From Verrucomicrobiia bacterium (GTDB taxonomy: Bacteria > Verrucomicrobiota > Verrucomicrobiia > JABWAM01): 64,000 nt of DNA. Under the pieces are notes generated by a model. The model saw only the letters and a program-made list of their open reading frames with translations. It had not been told where the DNA came from and ran no database searches. A program made the position numbers and the translations under genes. This document shows positions 17,722 to 27,352 of the stretch, one piece after another (within the stretch, counting starts at the first letter, position 1; the number at the start of each line of letters is the position of its first letter). The DNA lies in contig JAQUAF010000011.1 of the NCBI GenBank assembly GCA_028687435.1, positions 44,430-108,429 on the forward strand, in the 5' to 3' direction.

Positions 17722-19776
17722 ATGTTTAACATGACTGAGATGAATGGAAAAATTTGTCGTTTATCCGGGAAGGGGACCCCATTGCGATTGGTTCGCGGTT
17801 TTCAATGGGATCTGGCGCGGCAGATGGAGCGGGTGGATTTTCTGCGACGCTGGATTCCGCGGTATGCCGGCTGGGGGTACGACGAGATGTATCTTTATCT
17901 GGAGGACGCCTTTGATTATCCCTCGGCGCCGGGGGTGGGGCGCAAGGGGGCGTTGTCGTTGGGGCAAATGGAGGGACTGGCGCGTTGCGCGGAGCGGAGC
18001 GGGCTCAAGGTGGTTCCGGTTGTCCCATTGATGGGGCATGCGGCGTATTTGATGAAGGTTCCGCGGTTGAGGCAACTGGCCGAGATTCGCGACCGGAGCG
18101 GCAATCCGCTTGCCTGCGGCCAGATTTGTCCCCTGCATGAGGGGACATTGAAGCTGGCGGAGAAACTGTTGCGCGATGTGGCGCCTTTTTGCACGGCGGG
18201 GATTGCGCATGTGGGATTGGACGAGTCGTTTGAAATCGGGCGCTGCCCGGAATGCCGGGCCGAGGTGCGGCGCATCGGGCTGGCGCGTCATTTTGCGGGG
18301 CATGTGCAACGGTTGCATGCAATCTGCCGCCGTCTGGGGCTGCGGTTGGGAATGTGGGCGGACATGCTTTATTATGTGCCGGAGGCCATTCCGTTGCTCC
18401 CCAGGGACATTGTGGCCTACGATTGGTATTATTATCCGTTCCGGCGGTTCCCCAAGGTCGAGCTGTACAACTTTGCCGGGGCGGATTCGACCGGCCGCCT
18501 GCGGCGGGCGGGGATCGACGTCTATGGCTGCCCAAACAACGGCCCGTTTCTGCATGAGCCTCTCACGCCGTTTCTGGACCGGCTGCGCAACATTCTGTCG
18601 TGGTGGCGGTATATCCAGCGGAAAAACGCCCAAGGCATGCTGATCACCTCTTGGTCGCCAAGCCGCACCTGTCTTGAGATGAACATGCTGGTCGATGCCG
18701 CCGCGGCTTCGCTCTGGCTGGACAGCGGCCTGGACGATCCGCGCCGGATGCTGGAGCGGGGATTGCGCCGGATGTGGGGGATTGGCGGCGCGAAGGCCGC
18801 GGCCCTGGTTGCGGAGGCGGAGAAATATCAGTATGCGGGGTATTATCGCTGGCAAACCCATGACAACTGGCGCGCGCTGGCCGGGGACATGCCTGTTGCG
18901 CCTTATCGCCGGGAGGCGCGGCATTTTGAAAGATTGGTTGACCGGGCCAAGACGATGAAGTTGCCGGTTCCTTTGCGCAACAGCCTGGTGATGCGCCGCT
19001 TCATTGCGCGGAAGGATGTTTTTCTCAAGGAAGGAAGCCGGGGGATTTTCGATGCCCGCCGCGCGATGGCGCAACGAAAGCCGGATCTGGCGGTGACCCT
19101 GTTGCAAAAAATCCGGCGAGCGGCGGATGGGGCGATGACCGATCATGCCCGGACTCTTTCCGTGGCGCGTGTTCTTTGGAGACGCTCCCGTTCGCCGCGG
19201 GAAAAAAATCCCGTCGGGCAAATGTTGAAAACGGGAATGGGCAGGCTGCGGGAATTGAGAGGGTTTCTTGACCGTGCGATGGACGATCCCCGCCGGGTTT
19301 GGGAGGCCAATCCCCTGGCCGGGCAATGGCAGCTTCTTTTTTGGGTTCGGAATTTCGAGCCCGCTTTGCAGGGTGCGGTGGTATTGACGCCCGATGCCAA
19401 GGGGGGATGGAAGACCTTGCATTCGCTTTGGTCGTTGGAGTTCATTGCCCGGGCCGGGAATTCCCGCGCCAATTTTTTGCGGCGTCATTCCGCGTCTGTT
19501 GAATGGGATGGGCGCGAACCGTTGCGATTGAGACTGGCGGTGCGCGGGATGGGACGCCTGGAGATCGGCGGCCTGCAACTGACCGATGGGGTGAGAAAAC
19601 TGGCGCCCACCGCGCTGATTCGTCATGGAGGGAGGGTGGAGCGATTGAAACGATTGGGCGGCATCAGGTTGCCGGGCGCGATGATGGGTTGCCGCGCCCC
19701 CCGCCGGGGTTTTCCGCCCATCGACTGGAAAGCCGACCAAGGCTGGGTGGAAATGGAGTTTGTTTTGGATCGATAG
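17722..19776 (+). CDS. Glycoside hydrolase family 20-like protein
   Basis: Protein of 684 residues without a signal peptide. The first 330 residues form a TIM barrel of the beta-N-acetylhexosaminidase type: YDEMYLYLEDAFDYPSAPG, LARCAERSGLKVVPVVPLMG, then HVGLDESFEIG (residues about 163-173), whose Asp-Glu pair is the GH20 catalytic dyad acting by substrate assistance. CYS-rich CPECRAEV follows, and WYYYPF lies on a later strand. The C-terminal 350 residues are helical and then beta-rich and unassigned. The likely role is removal of terminal N-acetylglucosamine or N-acetylgalactosamine from glycans in the cytoplasm. Start codon choice among three nearby ATGs is open. Confidence 0.75.
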   Translation: MFNMTEMNGKICRLSGKGTPLRLVRGFQWDLARQMERVDFLRRWIPRYAGWGYDEMYLYLEDAFDYPSAPGVGRKGALSLGQMEGLARCAERSGLKVVPVVPLMGHAAYLMKVPRLRQLAEIRDRSGNPLACGQICPLHEGTLKLAEKLLRDVAPFCTAGIAHVGLDESFEIGRCPECRAEVRRIGLARHFAGHVQRLHAICRRLGLRLGMWADMLYYVPEAIPLLPRDIVAYDWYYYPFRRFPKVELYNFAGADSTGRLRRAGIDVYGCPNNGPFLHEPLTPFLDRLRNILSWWRYIQRKNAQGMLITSWSPSRTCLEMNMLVDAAAASLWLDSGLDDPRRMLERGLRRMWGIGGAKAAALVAEAEKYQYAGYYRWQTHDNWRALAGDMPVAPYRREARHFERLVDRAKTMKLPVPLRNSLVMRRFIARKDVFLKEGSRGIFDARRAMAQRKPDLAVTLLQKIRRAADGAMTDHARTLSVARVLWRRSRSPREKNPVGQMLKTGMGRLRELRGFLDRAMDDPRRVWEANPLAGQWQLLFWVRNFEPALQGAVVLTPDAKGGWKTLHSLWSLEFIARAGNSRANFLRRHSASVEWDGREPLRLRLAVRGMGRLEIGGLQLTDGVRKLAPTALIRHGGRVERLKRLGGIRLPGAMMGCRAPRRGFPPIDWKADQGWVEMEFVLDR

Positions 19777-19854
19777 GAGGGCGGACCGTTGCCACGCCGG
19801 CCTGTCTCGCCGAAGGGCCCAGGCAAAGGCGGAAGTGGCCATGGCCACGCAGAC

Positions 19855-19880
19855 TGCGGCTTCCGCACCGCCGCATTTTT
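19855..19880 (+). terminator. Candidate terminator after the GH20-like gene
   Basis: Stem TGCGGC / GCCGCA (19855-19860, 19870-19875) with a 9-base loop, followed by TTTTT. It lies between the convergent GH20-like and tpsB genes. The short stem makes it only moderately convincing. Confidence 0.45.
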
Positions 19881-19885
19881 GCCTT

Positions 19886-21637
19886 TTAATACGAAAAAAC
19901 GACGCCCAAGTGTCCGCGGGAATTGTAGCGCTGGTTGTAGGTGGTGTCGTAGAGCTGCCAGCCGTAGTCAAACCGGACGGTGCAATAAGGCGAAATGGTG
20001 TAGCGCAGGCCGGGACCGGCGCCGGCCAGTTGGATGTGCGGATCCTCGCCTGGCAGCAGTTCGTGGTTCATGGCGCAGCCGTAGTCGAAGAATCCCAGGA
20101 ACTGCAATTGATCAACGGCCTTTTCGAGGCCGAAAACCTGTCCGAGACTGACGGATGGGGTGCGGATTTCGGTGTTGATGATGTAGCCCTCGTCGCCATT
20201 CACCTCGCGCTCGTCATAGCCGCGGATGCTGCTGTAGCCGCCAAAGCCGAGCTGTTCGCTGCTGAGCAGATTGCAGTCGGTGAACTGGCCGGTGCCCTTG
20301 AGAATCCATGTGAAATCCGCCGGAAGCTTGGTCACGCGTTGAACGACAAATTTCTGGTAACGATATTCCGCATAGGCGCCCTGGCGGGCGGCGTCGAAAT
20401 TGAAATCCCTGTTTCGCGGCGTCCATCCGCCGGGGCTGTAAAAGAGCGAGAAATCGAAGGTGGTGCTGCCCCAGTCGTCGCGGAGGGTGGAAATGTAGCC
20501 AAACATGAACTGGTTGATGTCGGAGGTGGTGTCGAAAACCTGGGCGCCGCCGAAATCGAGATTATTGTTGCTCTGTTTGAAATCAAAACCGGCGGTGGCC
20601 TCGTGGCTGTAGGGGCCTTCCGTCGGGAGGGGCACGGAATACCGGGTGGAAGCCTGCCAGCTCATGCCGCCGAGATCAAAAAGCGGGTTGGCCATATCGG
20701 CGCGGCTTTCCGAATAACTGCCAAACGAGGTCAGCCGGTGATGCCATGGCAGGGGAACAATCCAGCTGCCGGAGTGCGCGGTCATCTTGTTGCAATGCGG
20801 ATCTGCGGTGAATTGGTAATTCAACTGCTGGTCGAGGAAAAAGGCGTCGCCCCAGTTCATGCCCGCAATAATCCGCTCGTCGCCGGTGGGATCGTTGCCG
20901 CTGTCCTCGTAACCGGCGTAAAACCGCGCGGGAAAACGGTCCTTGGTCTTGAGGACGATATCCGTCTCTCCCTTTTCCTTGCCGGGGGTCAGGATGGCAT
21001 TGACCAGGCGAAACGGATTGCCGTTGAGCCAGTTGACGTTTTCGGTCAGTTCGCGGGCGCTGACGGTCTGCCCGGGCTTGATGTCGATCTCATCGATCAG
21101 GGTTTTTGAGGAAAACCATTTGTTTCCCTCGGTCTTGACGCAGCCCAGACGTCCTTCCAAGACAATGTATTGAACCACTCCTTCGGTGATGTCCTGTTCC
21201 GGCACGGCCACATCCACCACCGGGCGGTCATTCTTCCGGTAAAAGAGGATGATGTCGCGGGTCAGTTTGTTGAGAGAGGCGCGGCTGACGGGTTTGCCCA
21301 TGTAATCGGAGGCGATACGGGTGAATTCCTCCTTTTTGAGCAAGGGAACCCCTTCTGCGGAAATGCCCTGCGCGCCTGGAACTCCTTCCTTGCGGACCTT
21401 GTCCGGACTGCCGACAAAGATCAGCGCCTTGAGGCTTTTCACAAGAACGGCTTCGTCCGAGGCCGCTTCGGCGGTTTGCGGCGGCGCGGCTGGCAGGGTG
21501 GCGGTTCCCTCCTGTTGGGGAAGGGTTTTGGGGGCGATGCGCTCGAAATCCTGTCCTTTCAAGGGGCAGAGCGTCAGCATGACCAAAAGAACGGACGTCA
21601 GGGAAAAGGAAAAGAGGAGGGAGGCTGGCTTGGTCAT
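19886..21637 (-). CDS. Two-partner secretion outer-membrane transporter (TpsB, FhaC/ShlB-like)
   Basis: Protein of 583 residues with a signal peptide (about 1-28), two POTRA-like domains (LKALIFVGSPDKVRKEGV... to about residue 135, and GVVQYIVLEGRLGCVKTEG to about 215) and a C-terminal beta-barrel with aromatic strand ends that closes in a terminal phenylalanine/tyrosine strand (HLGVVFSY). FGGYSSIRGYDEREVNGDEG contains the VRGY-type motif of the plug-forming loop L6. It is expected to export the TpsA protein coded two genes upstream across the outer membrane. Its start overlaps the FecR-like gene by 4 bases, so the three genes form one leftward operon. Confidence 0.92.
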   Translation of the reverse strand: MTKPASLLFSFSLTSVLLVMLTLCPLKGQDFERIAPKTLPQQEGTATLPAAPPQTAEAASDEAVLVKSLKALIFVGSPDKVRKEGVPGAQGISAEGVPLLKKEEFTRIASDYMGKPVSRASLNKLTRDIILFYRKNDRPVVDVAVPEQDITEGVVQYIVLEGRLGCVKTEGNKWFSSKTLIDEIDIKPGQTVSARELTENVNWLNGNPFRLVNAILTPGKEKGETDIVLKTKDRFPARFYAGYEDSGNDPTGDERIIAGMNWGDAFFLDQQLNYQFTADPHCNKMTAHSGSWIVPLPWHHRLTSFGSYSESRADMANPLFDLGGMSWQASTRYSVPLPTEGPYSHEATAGFDFKQSNNNLDFGGAQVFDTTSDINQFMFGYISTLRDDWGSTTFDFSLFYSPGGWTPRNRDFNFDAARQGAYAEYRYQKFVVQRVTKLPADFTWILKGTGQFTDCNLLSSEQLGFGGYSSIRGYDEREVNGDEGYIINTEIRTPSVSLGQVFGLEKAVDQLQFLGFFDYGCAMNHELLPGEDPHIQLAGAGPGLRYTISPYCTVRFDYGWQLYDTTYNQRYNSRGHLGVVFSY

Positions 21638-22179
21638 TTGGGTTTCTCTGGGGTGGCTTCTTTCGAGGATTTTCCGGCGCCGGGTTGGCGCACCCCCACC
21701 TGTCCTTCCTTGACGGCGACAAAGGCATTGCCCTCATCCACGGTGACCGCAAAGAAGGTTCCCCGGGCGGCGGCGACTCCCTGCGGGGTTTTGACGGTGA
21801 AATCAGTGTTTTTGGGATCGTGCTTTTCGATCAGGGCGCTAAGTGTGCCGGACTGCAGGTCCAAGGCGGTTTTGCGTTTGACGATTTTTCCCTCGCCCTT
21901 TTGAAAATCGAGTTCCGAGATGACGAGGCGGGCGTCAGCGCCCAGGCGCACGGCCATGCCGGGCATGGTGACCAGAACAACCTCGCCATCGGCCCCGGTT
22001 TTAACCGTGGAGCCCATCGGCAATTTCTGGTCAATGGCAAGATTGGAAAATTGGGTCGATCCGGGGGCCGCCCACGTGGCCTTGCCTGTGACGGATTTGG
22101 CCACGGCTTGAACCGGCCCGGCATTCGCCGCCAAGGGGATTGAGGCCAGGAAAAAGAGGATCAGGAGGGTTGAGCGCAT
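21634..22179 (-). CDS. Exported FecR-domain protein
   Basis: Protein of 181 residues. The signal peptide MRSTLLILFFLASIPLAANA is followed by a FecR-type domain: LPMGSTVKTGADGEVVLVTM, RLGADARLVISELDF and FTVKTPQGVAAARGTFFAV are the classic consecutive segments. The ATG at 22179 was chosen because GGAGG lies nine bases before it; it overlaps the end of tpsA. There is no transmembrane segment or anti-sigma domain, so it is not a FecR signalling protein. A periplasmic role in handling TpsA or peptidoglycan is inferred from its place between tpsA and tpsB. Confidence 0.85.
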   Translation of the reverse strand: MRSTLLILFFLASIPLAANAGPVQAVAKSVTGKATWAAPGSTQFSNLAIDQKLPMGSTVKTGADGEVVLVTMPGMAVRLGADARLVISELDFQKGEGKIVKRKTALDLQSGTLSALIEKHDPKNTDFTVKTPQGVAAARGTFFAVTVDEGNAFVAVKEGQVGVRQPGAGKSSKEATPEKPK

Positions 22180-22181
22180 GA

Positions 22182-25100
22182 TCAAAATCCTCCGAAGGTT
22201 TGCAGGACGTTTTGAAGCTGCATTTGCACCGCGGGACTGATGGCCTGCTGCAACAGGGGAGGAATGCTCATTGGAGCGACGGATGAGAATCCGCTGCCGC
22301 TCAGGGAAATGACCGTGCCGGGCGGAATGATGTTTTCATTGCGCGGTGCGCCGGGCGGCGGCGCGCCGGTGTTTGTTCCTGCGGGTGGAGTCCCGGGCTG
22401 TCCGTTGTTTTCCCCTTGTCCCTGGTTTTGCCCTTGATTGCCGCCTGCGGGAGGCTGCGTATTTTGGGCCAGATCGAAGCTTGATCCGCCGGCCAGCGCG
22501 CCGCCCTCAGTGGACGGCGGCGTGGTTCCGGCCAGGGGACCGCCATCGGTCATGGTGGTGAAAGGCAGGGTCCCGGCGGCAGTTCCGAGATCGGCGAAAA
22601 GGGTGACGGGATTGTTCAGAGTTGGGTTGTCGAGATTGGGATTGTTTTCGAAGATAATCACCTCGGGATTTGTGGTTGGATCCACAACCGGGGTTGCCTG
22701 TTCCGGCCGGAAAAGGAATCCGTTTCCAGTATGGCTGCTCAGCGGCGGAGTGGGATAGGAAACACCGTATTCCTGGAAGTCATACGGCAGACCGCCAAAC
22801 ACATTGGCTGAGGTGTTCTTGCAGTAAACCAGGAAACGTCCGCCGGAGGTTGTGAGGGCGGATGATCCGGCATTGTTGATAAGCGCGTTGTCGGTGGCCA
22901 GAATGATGTCATTGCCGTTGCCGGATGTTGAAATCGCCACTTCAGAGGCAATCGTGAGATTGCCTCCGGCAATCTGGATGGTGACGGGATTGACAATGTT
23001 TCCCGAGGAAAGACTGCCTTCGATCTCCAGATTTCCGATCGAATAAAGCGAAAAAGCGCCGTCGCGGGATATGCTGGAGAGGGCGCCAATGCTGTTGCCA
23101 GGATTGGTCAGGGTGATGGCGCCGCCCTGGGCGGTCAATCCGCCGGCAATGATGGCGCCGCTTTGGGTGATGTCACCCATTGAATAAAGGCTGAGATAAT
23201 CGGTCACGACGCTTGAACCAATGTTCATGGCCCCGCTCTGGCAAACATAAACGCTGTGGCCATTGACGGAAACCGAACCGAAATCATTGCCGGAATTGGA
23301 GAGGGTGACGTTCCCGGATGCAAGCGGAACAGAAAATGTGGCCGTACCCGACACAATCAGGGCTGCGGACTGGCTGATATCGCCCAGGGATGTGACGGTC
23401 AAATTGCCGCCAAAACTTCCGCCCCCCAACTGGGCATCCGTCGTGTTGTACAGAGAGGCATTGCCGGTTCCGCCGGGGGTGAGGACGACAGTCCCCAGAA
23501 ATTCGTTCGCCTGATTGTTCAGCGTAATGGATTGATTGCTTCCTGAGGCAAAAGTTGCCGCGCCTCCAACCGCCAGGGCGCCGTTCTGGGTGATGGCGCC
23601 GCTCGAGGAAATGGTCAGGTAACCGGTTGCATTGCAGGCATTCAGGGTGATGCCATCGACCATGACCAAAGACACGGACATTCCATTGGCGGAGTGCAAT
23701 CCCACGCTTCCAAACGACGAGGCGGAGGAATCAAGGGTAATGTCGCCAGAGGCGCTTGTGCCAGTGGAGGTAAAAGATCCCGCTCCGGTGACAGTCAGCG
23801 TGCCGGAATCCGTGATGGCGCCTGCGGAATTGACGGTCAAATTGCCGCCAATGTTGCAAGAGCCCAAGTCCGTGGCGGCGTTTTCCGTGATGGAAACATT
23901 GTTGCCAGTCAGCGCCAGCGTGCCAAAGGTGTTGCCGGTGTTTTCCAAGGTAATGTCATGACTGCCTGCGCCAATGTTGACAGATCCGGTGACATTCAAA
24001 GCGGCGGTTTGGGTGACCGCGCCGCCGCTGCTCAAATTGAGGCCGCCGCCAATGCTTGTTCCCCCCAGAATGGTGCCCACGCTGTTGATCACCGATGCGC
24101 TGCCCGTGCCGTTGGGGGAAAGAGTCAGCGTGCCGGAAAAGGCGTTGCCAGTGCTGTCGAGAACAATATTGGCATTGCCCGCCGTGGTGGAAAAGGATGC
24201 CGTGCCGCCCACCACAAGGGCGCCGCTGTCAGTGATGGGATTGCCGCAGGTGACGCTCAAATTGCCGGTGATGACGCAACCGCCCAAATCAAGGGTTGTG
24301 TTTTGAACCACTGTGGCGCTTCCGGCAGTGATGCTCAGGGTGGTCATGGCATTGGGGCCGGAAAGGTTGAGATTGTATCCGGCCAATTCGAATTTGACCG
24401 TCCCGGTCGAGGAAACCGACTCCGTCTGGGTGATGGCGCCCGCCGCGGAAATTTCAATCGCCCCGGCGCCGGCGGTTTCAATGCCGGTGATGGCCGTGGG
24501 AGGCGATCCGCCGCCAATCGCAAAACCCGATGACGGCGAACTGATCCGGATCCCACCGCTTTGGCCCGCAGCTTCGAGAATGGGAGTGCTGATGCGGATG
24601 GGGCTGCCCGCGGCGCCGATCGAACCGCCGCCTCCCATCCCCGCCAAACGCAGGGCCAGCCAGCCGCCGGCGGAAAGAAGGGATGTGGATTGGGCGCGCA
24701 AAATGCTGCTGCCGGCGGTCGGCCCCACACTGTTGATGAAAATGTTGCCGCTGGTGGTGATGTTGTCCAAGGTGATGTTGCCGCTTGTGGGATAAGTGTT
24801 GCCCATGCCGTCGCGAATGTCGACAATTACGTCGGCGGACCCCGCGTTGATGGTGGTTCCCGAAGCCATGGTGATGTTGGCGGCGCCGGCGTCCCGCTGG
24901 GCGTCCACCACTCCGTTGGATGCGCCAAAGTTGGCGGCCAGCGTCAGGGCGCCGCTGTCGGTGGTGATGTTCGCATTGATGAGGATGCTCCGTCCGGCCT
25001 GCAGGGCCAAGTTGCCGCCATTGCCGCTGGGATTGTTGACAACAAGGGCCGCATTGACGACGATGTCGTTATTGGCTTGCAACACCACATTGTTGGGACT

Positions 25101-26471
25101 CGAAAGCAGGCTGACAAGGGAGGACGCGGTGATCGTGTAATCCAGAGCGGGATCAGTGGCAAAGAGGAGATCTCCCGACAGGGTTGTTCCGCCGGATGAA
25201 ATGGTGATGTTTTTGGGATCGAAAAGGATGGAACCGCCGCCAGTCTGGACCGTCCCGCCATAGGCGAGTTGATCGCCGGAGGAGATTTCCACGAAACCAC
25301 CTTTGCCGCCCGATGTTCCCGGCTTGGCGCTGATGTCGCCGTAAAACGCATTCTTCTCGTCCGCCCACAGGATGACCGTGCCGCCATCGCCGGTTTCGCC
25401 CGTGGCATCTGCCTTGATCTGGGCGCCTTGGGCCACTCCCACGGTTTGGGCATTGGCCAGTTCGTCGGTTGTCAGATTCTTGCCACCTTGGTATTCCCCG
25501 CCGATCCGCACCTGTCCGCCGCCGGTTTCGCCGCTGGCGTCGATCAGGCCGCCATTGATCCGCACATCCGGTCCGGTCATGTCGATCTGTCCGCCCTTGC
25601 CGTCCGCGTCCCTGGCTGAAATGGTTCCGGAGTTGGCCACCACGCCGCTGTCGGCGGTAAGCAGCACCCGCCCGTTTTTGGTCGTCACGCCATTGGCGCG
25701 GATGACACCCTCGTTGTTGATGGCAAATGCGTAGATGTTGCCGTGGGCCTTGAGTTCCGCTTGCGCGGCGGCAATCGTGCCGCGGTTCAGGATGCCGGTG
25801 CCGCCCCCGGTTTTCTTTTCCAGGGTTGTGGGCCGGACGAGCATCTGTTCGCTGCCGCTTTGGGAAAGGATGAATTCCTGTCCCGCTCCAAGGCCCACCG
25901 TGCCGTTGGGCGCGCTGAGCGTGCCGCTGTTTTCAACCTTGTGGGCCATGAGCAGAATATCACCGCCGGAAGCGCTGATATTGCCAAAGTTTTGAATGCA
26001 TGCGGTGGAATTGCCCGTAAAGTTCAGGTTGCCGCCCGCCATGAACTGGCTGTTGGCCACATCAAGCGTGGAAGCGATGAAGGACGCGCAGTTGATCGAG
26101 GCGCCGGGACCGACCATGATGCCGTTGGGATTGATCAGGTAGATCTGCCCGTTTGCCTGCAGACTTCCCAAGAGCGAGGAAGGATTTGCGGAAATGACCC
26201 GGTTGAGAGCTGCGGAACTGGCGCCGGGTTGGAGAAATTTTGTCAGTTCCCCGCTATTGATGGAAAAATCCTGCCAGTTGATGATCACCCGGTCGCTGGT
26301 GGTGATTTGCAACGTGTTGCCGTTTCTCTGGAAAGAAGCCGACCCGGCAACCACATTTTCCCCCACAGGATTGGCGGATGAGGAACCAGTTCCAAACCAA
26401 AAAGACAGGAAAAATACAAAAAAACCTCGTGCAAAAGAGGTTGCATTAAAATGGGCGATTGTTTGGTGCAT
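22182..26471 (-). CDS. TpsA filamentous haemagglutinin-like exoprotein
   Basis: Protein of 1429 residues. After a signal segment (ARGFFVFFLSFWFGTGSSSA) comes the TPS secretion domain, with QRNGNTLQITTSDRVIINWQ, ASSAALNRVISANPSSLLGS, GQIYLINPNGIMVGPGASIN and FIASTLDVANSQFMAGGNL, all diagnostic of the haemagglutination-activity domain. The long middle is made of short degenerate beta-helix repeats with 'GNxTVxSxGxITxSGxL' units. The C-terminal 200 residues are low-complexity Gly/Pro/Gln/Asn-rich. It should be exported by the TpsB coded in the same operon and form a surface fibre. No adhesin-specific or toxin domain is recognisable at the end. Confidence 0.92.
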   Translation of the reverse strand: MHQTIAHFNATSFARGFFVFFLSFWFGTGSSSANPVGENVVAGSASFQRNGNTLQITTSDRVIINWQDFSINSGELTKFLQPGASSAALNRVISANPSSLLGSLQANGQIYLINPNGIMVGPGASINCASFIASTLDVANSQFMAGGNLNFTGNSTACIQNFGNISASGGDILLMAHKVENSGTLSAPNGTVGLGAGQEFILSQSGSEQMLVRPTTLEKKTGGGTGILNRGTIAAAQAELKAHGNIYAFAINNEGVIRANGVTTKNGRVLLTADSGVVANSGTISARDADGKGGQIDMTGPDVRINGGLIDASGETGGGQVRIGGEYQGGKNLTTDELANAQTVGVAQGAQIKADATGETGDGGTVILWADEKNAFYGDISAKPGTSGGKGGFVEISSGDQLAYGGTVQTGGGSILFDPKNITISSGGTTLSGDLLFATDPALDYTITASSLVSLLSSPNNVVLQANNDIVVNAALVVNNPSGNGGNLALQAGRSILINANITTDSGALTLAANFGASNGVVDAQRDAGAANITMASGTTINAGSADVIVDIRDGMGNTYPTSGNITLDNITTSGNIFINSVGPTAGSSILRAQSTSLLSAGGWLALRLAGMGGGGSIGAAGSPIRISTPILEAAGQSGGIRISSPSSGFAIGGGSPPTAITGIETAGAGAIEISAAGAITQTESVSSTGTVKFELAGYNLNLSGPNAMTTLSITAGSATVVQNTTLDLGGCVITGNLSVTCGNPITDSGALVVGGTASFSTTAGNANIVLDSTGNAFSGTLTLSPNGTGSASVINSVGTILGGTSIGGGLNLSSGGAVTQTAALNVTGSVNIGAGSHDITLENTGNTFGTLALTGNNVSITENAATDLGSCNIGGNLTVNSAGAITDSGTLTVTGAGSFTSTGTSASGDITLDSSASSFGSVGLHSANGMSVSLVMVDGITLNACNATGYLTISSSGAITQNGALAVGGAATFASGSNQSITLNNQANEFLGTVVLTPGGTGNASLYNTTDAQLGGGSFGGNLTVTSLGDISQSAALIVSGTATFSVPLASGNVTLSNSGNDFGSVSVNGHSVYVCQSGAMNIGSSVVTDYLSLYSMGDITQSGAIIAGGLTAQGGAITLTNPGNSIGALSSISRDGAFSLYSIGNLEIEGSLSSGNIVNPVTIQIAGGNLTIASEVAISTSGNGNDIILATDNALINNAGSSALTTSGGRFLVYCKNTSANVFGGLPYDFQEYGVSYPTPPLSSHTGNGFLFRPEQATPVVDPTTNPEVIIFENNPNLDNPTLNNPVTLFADLGTAAGTLPFTTMTDGGPLAGTTPPSTEGGALAGGSSFDLAQNTQPPAGGNQGQNQGQGENNGQPGTPPAGTNTGAPPPGAPRNENIIPPGTVISLSGSGFSSVAPMSIPPLLQQAISPAVQMQLQNVLQTFGGF

Positions 26472-26519
26472 CAGTTGTGATCGAGCAATGGAGAGGCGAA
26501 ATTGTGAAAAAGCCCATGC

Positions 26520-26548
26520 AATATATCATGTTCCTTTTGATTTGTCCC
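26520..26548 (-). promoter_or_regulatory. Candidate promoter of the tps operon
   Basis: Read leftward, GGGACA (26543-26548) and TATATT (26520-26525) are 17 bases apart, 50 bases upstream of the tpsA start. The -35 is weak. The rest of 26549-26693 shows no gene. Confidence 0.35.
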
Positions 26549-26693
26549 GCTTTGGTTTTCGTTGATAATCAATGAGTTGCAACAAAAATAATGGAGGGGT
26601 GTGGGATAAAGGCGGGTAAATCTGTGATTAATTTGTCAAAGCTTGATTTTTCATGAACGAACAAAAAGGCGCAGGATTCCTTTGTTTGCCGCA

Positions 26694-27188
26694 TTATGGG
26701 TGGCTGGTTTTTGTTTGTCTGATGGCTTCGTAGAGTGCGATGCCGGTTGATGTGGCGAGATTCAGACTGCGGGCGCGGGGTTCGGTCATGGGAATCGTCA
26801 GGGCATGATCGGTTTTCCGGCGCAGGAGTTCTTCGGGAAGGCCTTTGGTTTCGCGTCCGAACACCAGACAATCGCCTTTTTGAAAGGCCGCCTGCCAGTA
26901 GAGCCGGGTGGCTTTGGTGCTGAAAAACCATGCGCGCGTCTGTTGGGAGAGGCAATCGTGAAGCGAGGAATGTTCCACGATTGTGGCGATATCAAGATAA
27001 TCCATGCCGGCGCGGCGCATGGCGGCGTCCTCCAGTCGAAATCCCAGCGGATGGATCAGGTGCAGGACGGATCGGGTGGCGGCGCAAAGGCGGGCGATGT
27101 TGCCGACATTGGCGGCAATTTCCGGTTCCACAAGGACGATGTTGAATCCATCCTGGGTTGCTGAAGGACGGGGGGGCGGGGTGTTCAT
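26694..27188 (-). CDS. trmL: tRNA (cytidine(34)-2'-O)-methyltransferase
   Basis: Protein of 164 residues of the SpoU/TrmH (SPOUT) superfamily. IVLVEPEIAANVGNIARLCA, LIHPLGFRLEDAAMRRAGMD, CLVFGRETKGLPEELL and IPMTEPRARSLNLATSTGIA are the family motifs that build the knotted S-adenosylmethionine pocket. TrmL methylates the wobble base of tRNA-Leu isoacceptors. The longer open frame runs back through the 32-base repeat and is not family-like, so the ATG at 27188 was chosen. It stands alone, divergent from the Tol-Pal genes. Confidence 0.93.
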   Translation of the reverse strand: MNTPPPRPSATQDGFNIVLVEPEIAANVGNIARLCAATRSVLHLIHPLGFRLEDAAMRRAGMDYLDIATIVEHSSLHDCLSQQTRAWFFSTKATRLYWQAAFQKGDCLVFGRETKGLPEELLRRKTDHALTIPMTEPRARSLNLATSTGIALYEAIRQTKTSHP

Positions 27189-27251
27189 GAGAAGTGCTTG
27201 ATGGGAACCATGTCTTTTTGCAGACCGCGCTGCAAAAAGAAAGTCTGAAGA

Positions 27252-27283
27252 GGTTCTTGCAAAACTACGATGCTTGGCGCGAT
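27252..27283 (-). repeat. 32-base repeat, copy 2
   Basis: Exact reverse complement of 17682-17713. It lies 64 bases upstream of the trmL start, in the same orientation relative to that gene as copy 1 has to the GH20-like gene. Confidence 0.85.
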
Positions 27284-27352
27284 GAACCGCCTTGGCGGCA
27301 TCAAGGAAGGACAACAAATTGTCGTGAAATGTGGCGGGAGTTTTGTTAGGGT

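Noticed and set aside
17761..19971. Open frame of 736 codons on the minus strand
   Set aside because: Antisense to the GH20-like gene, rich in Arg/Pro/His/Gln as typical for shadow frames in GC-rich DNA.
19760..21109. Open frame of 449 codons on the plus strand
   Set aside because: Antisense to the TpsB barrel gene; no protein family seen.
24000..26000. Repeats inside tpsA as a separate DNA repeat array
   Set aside because: They are degenerate coding repeats of a beta-helix and are explained by the protein.
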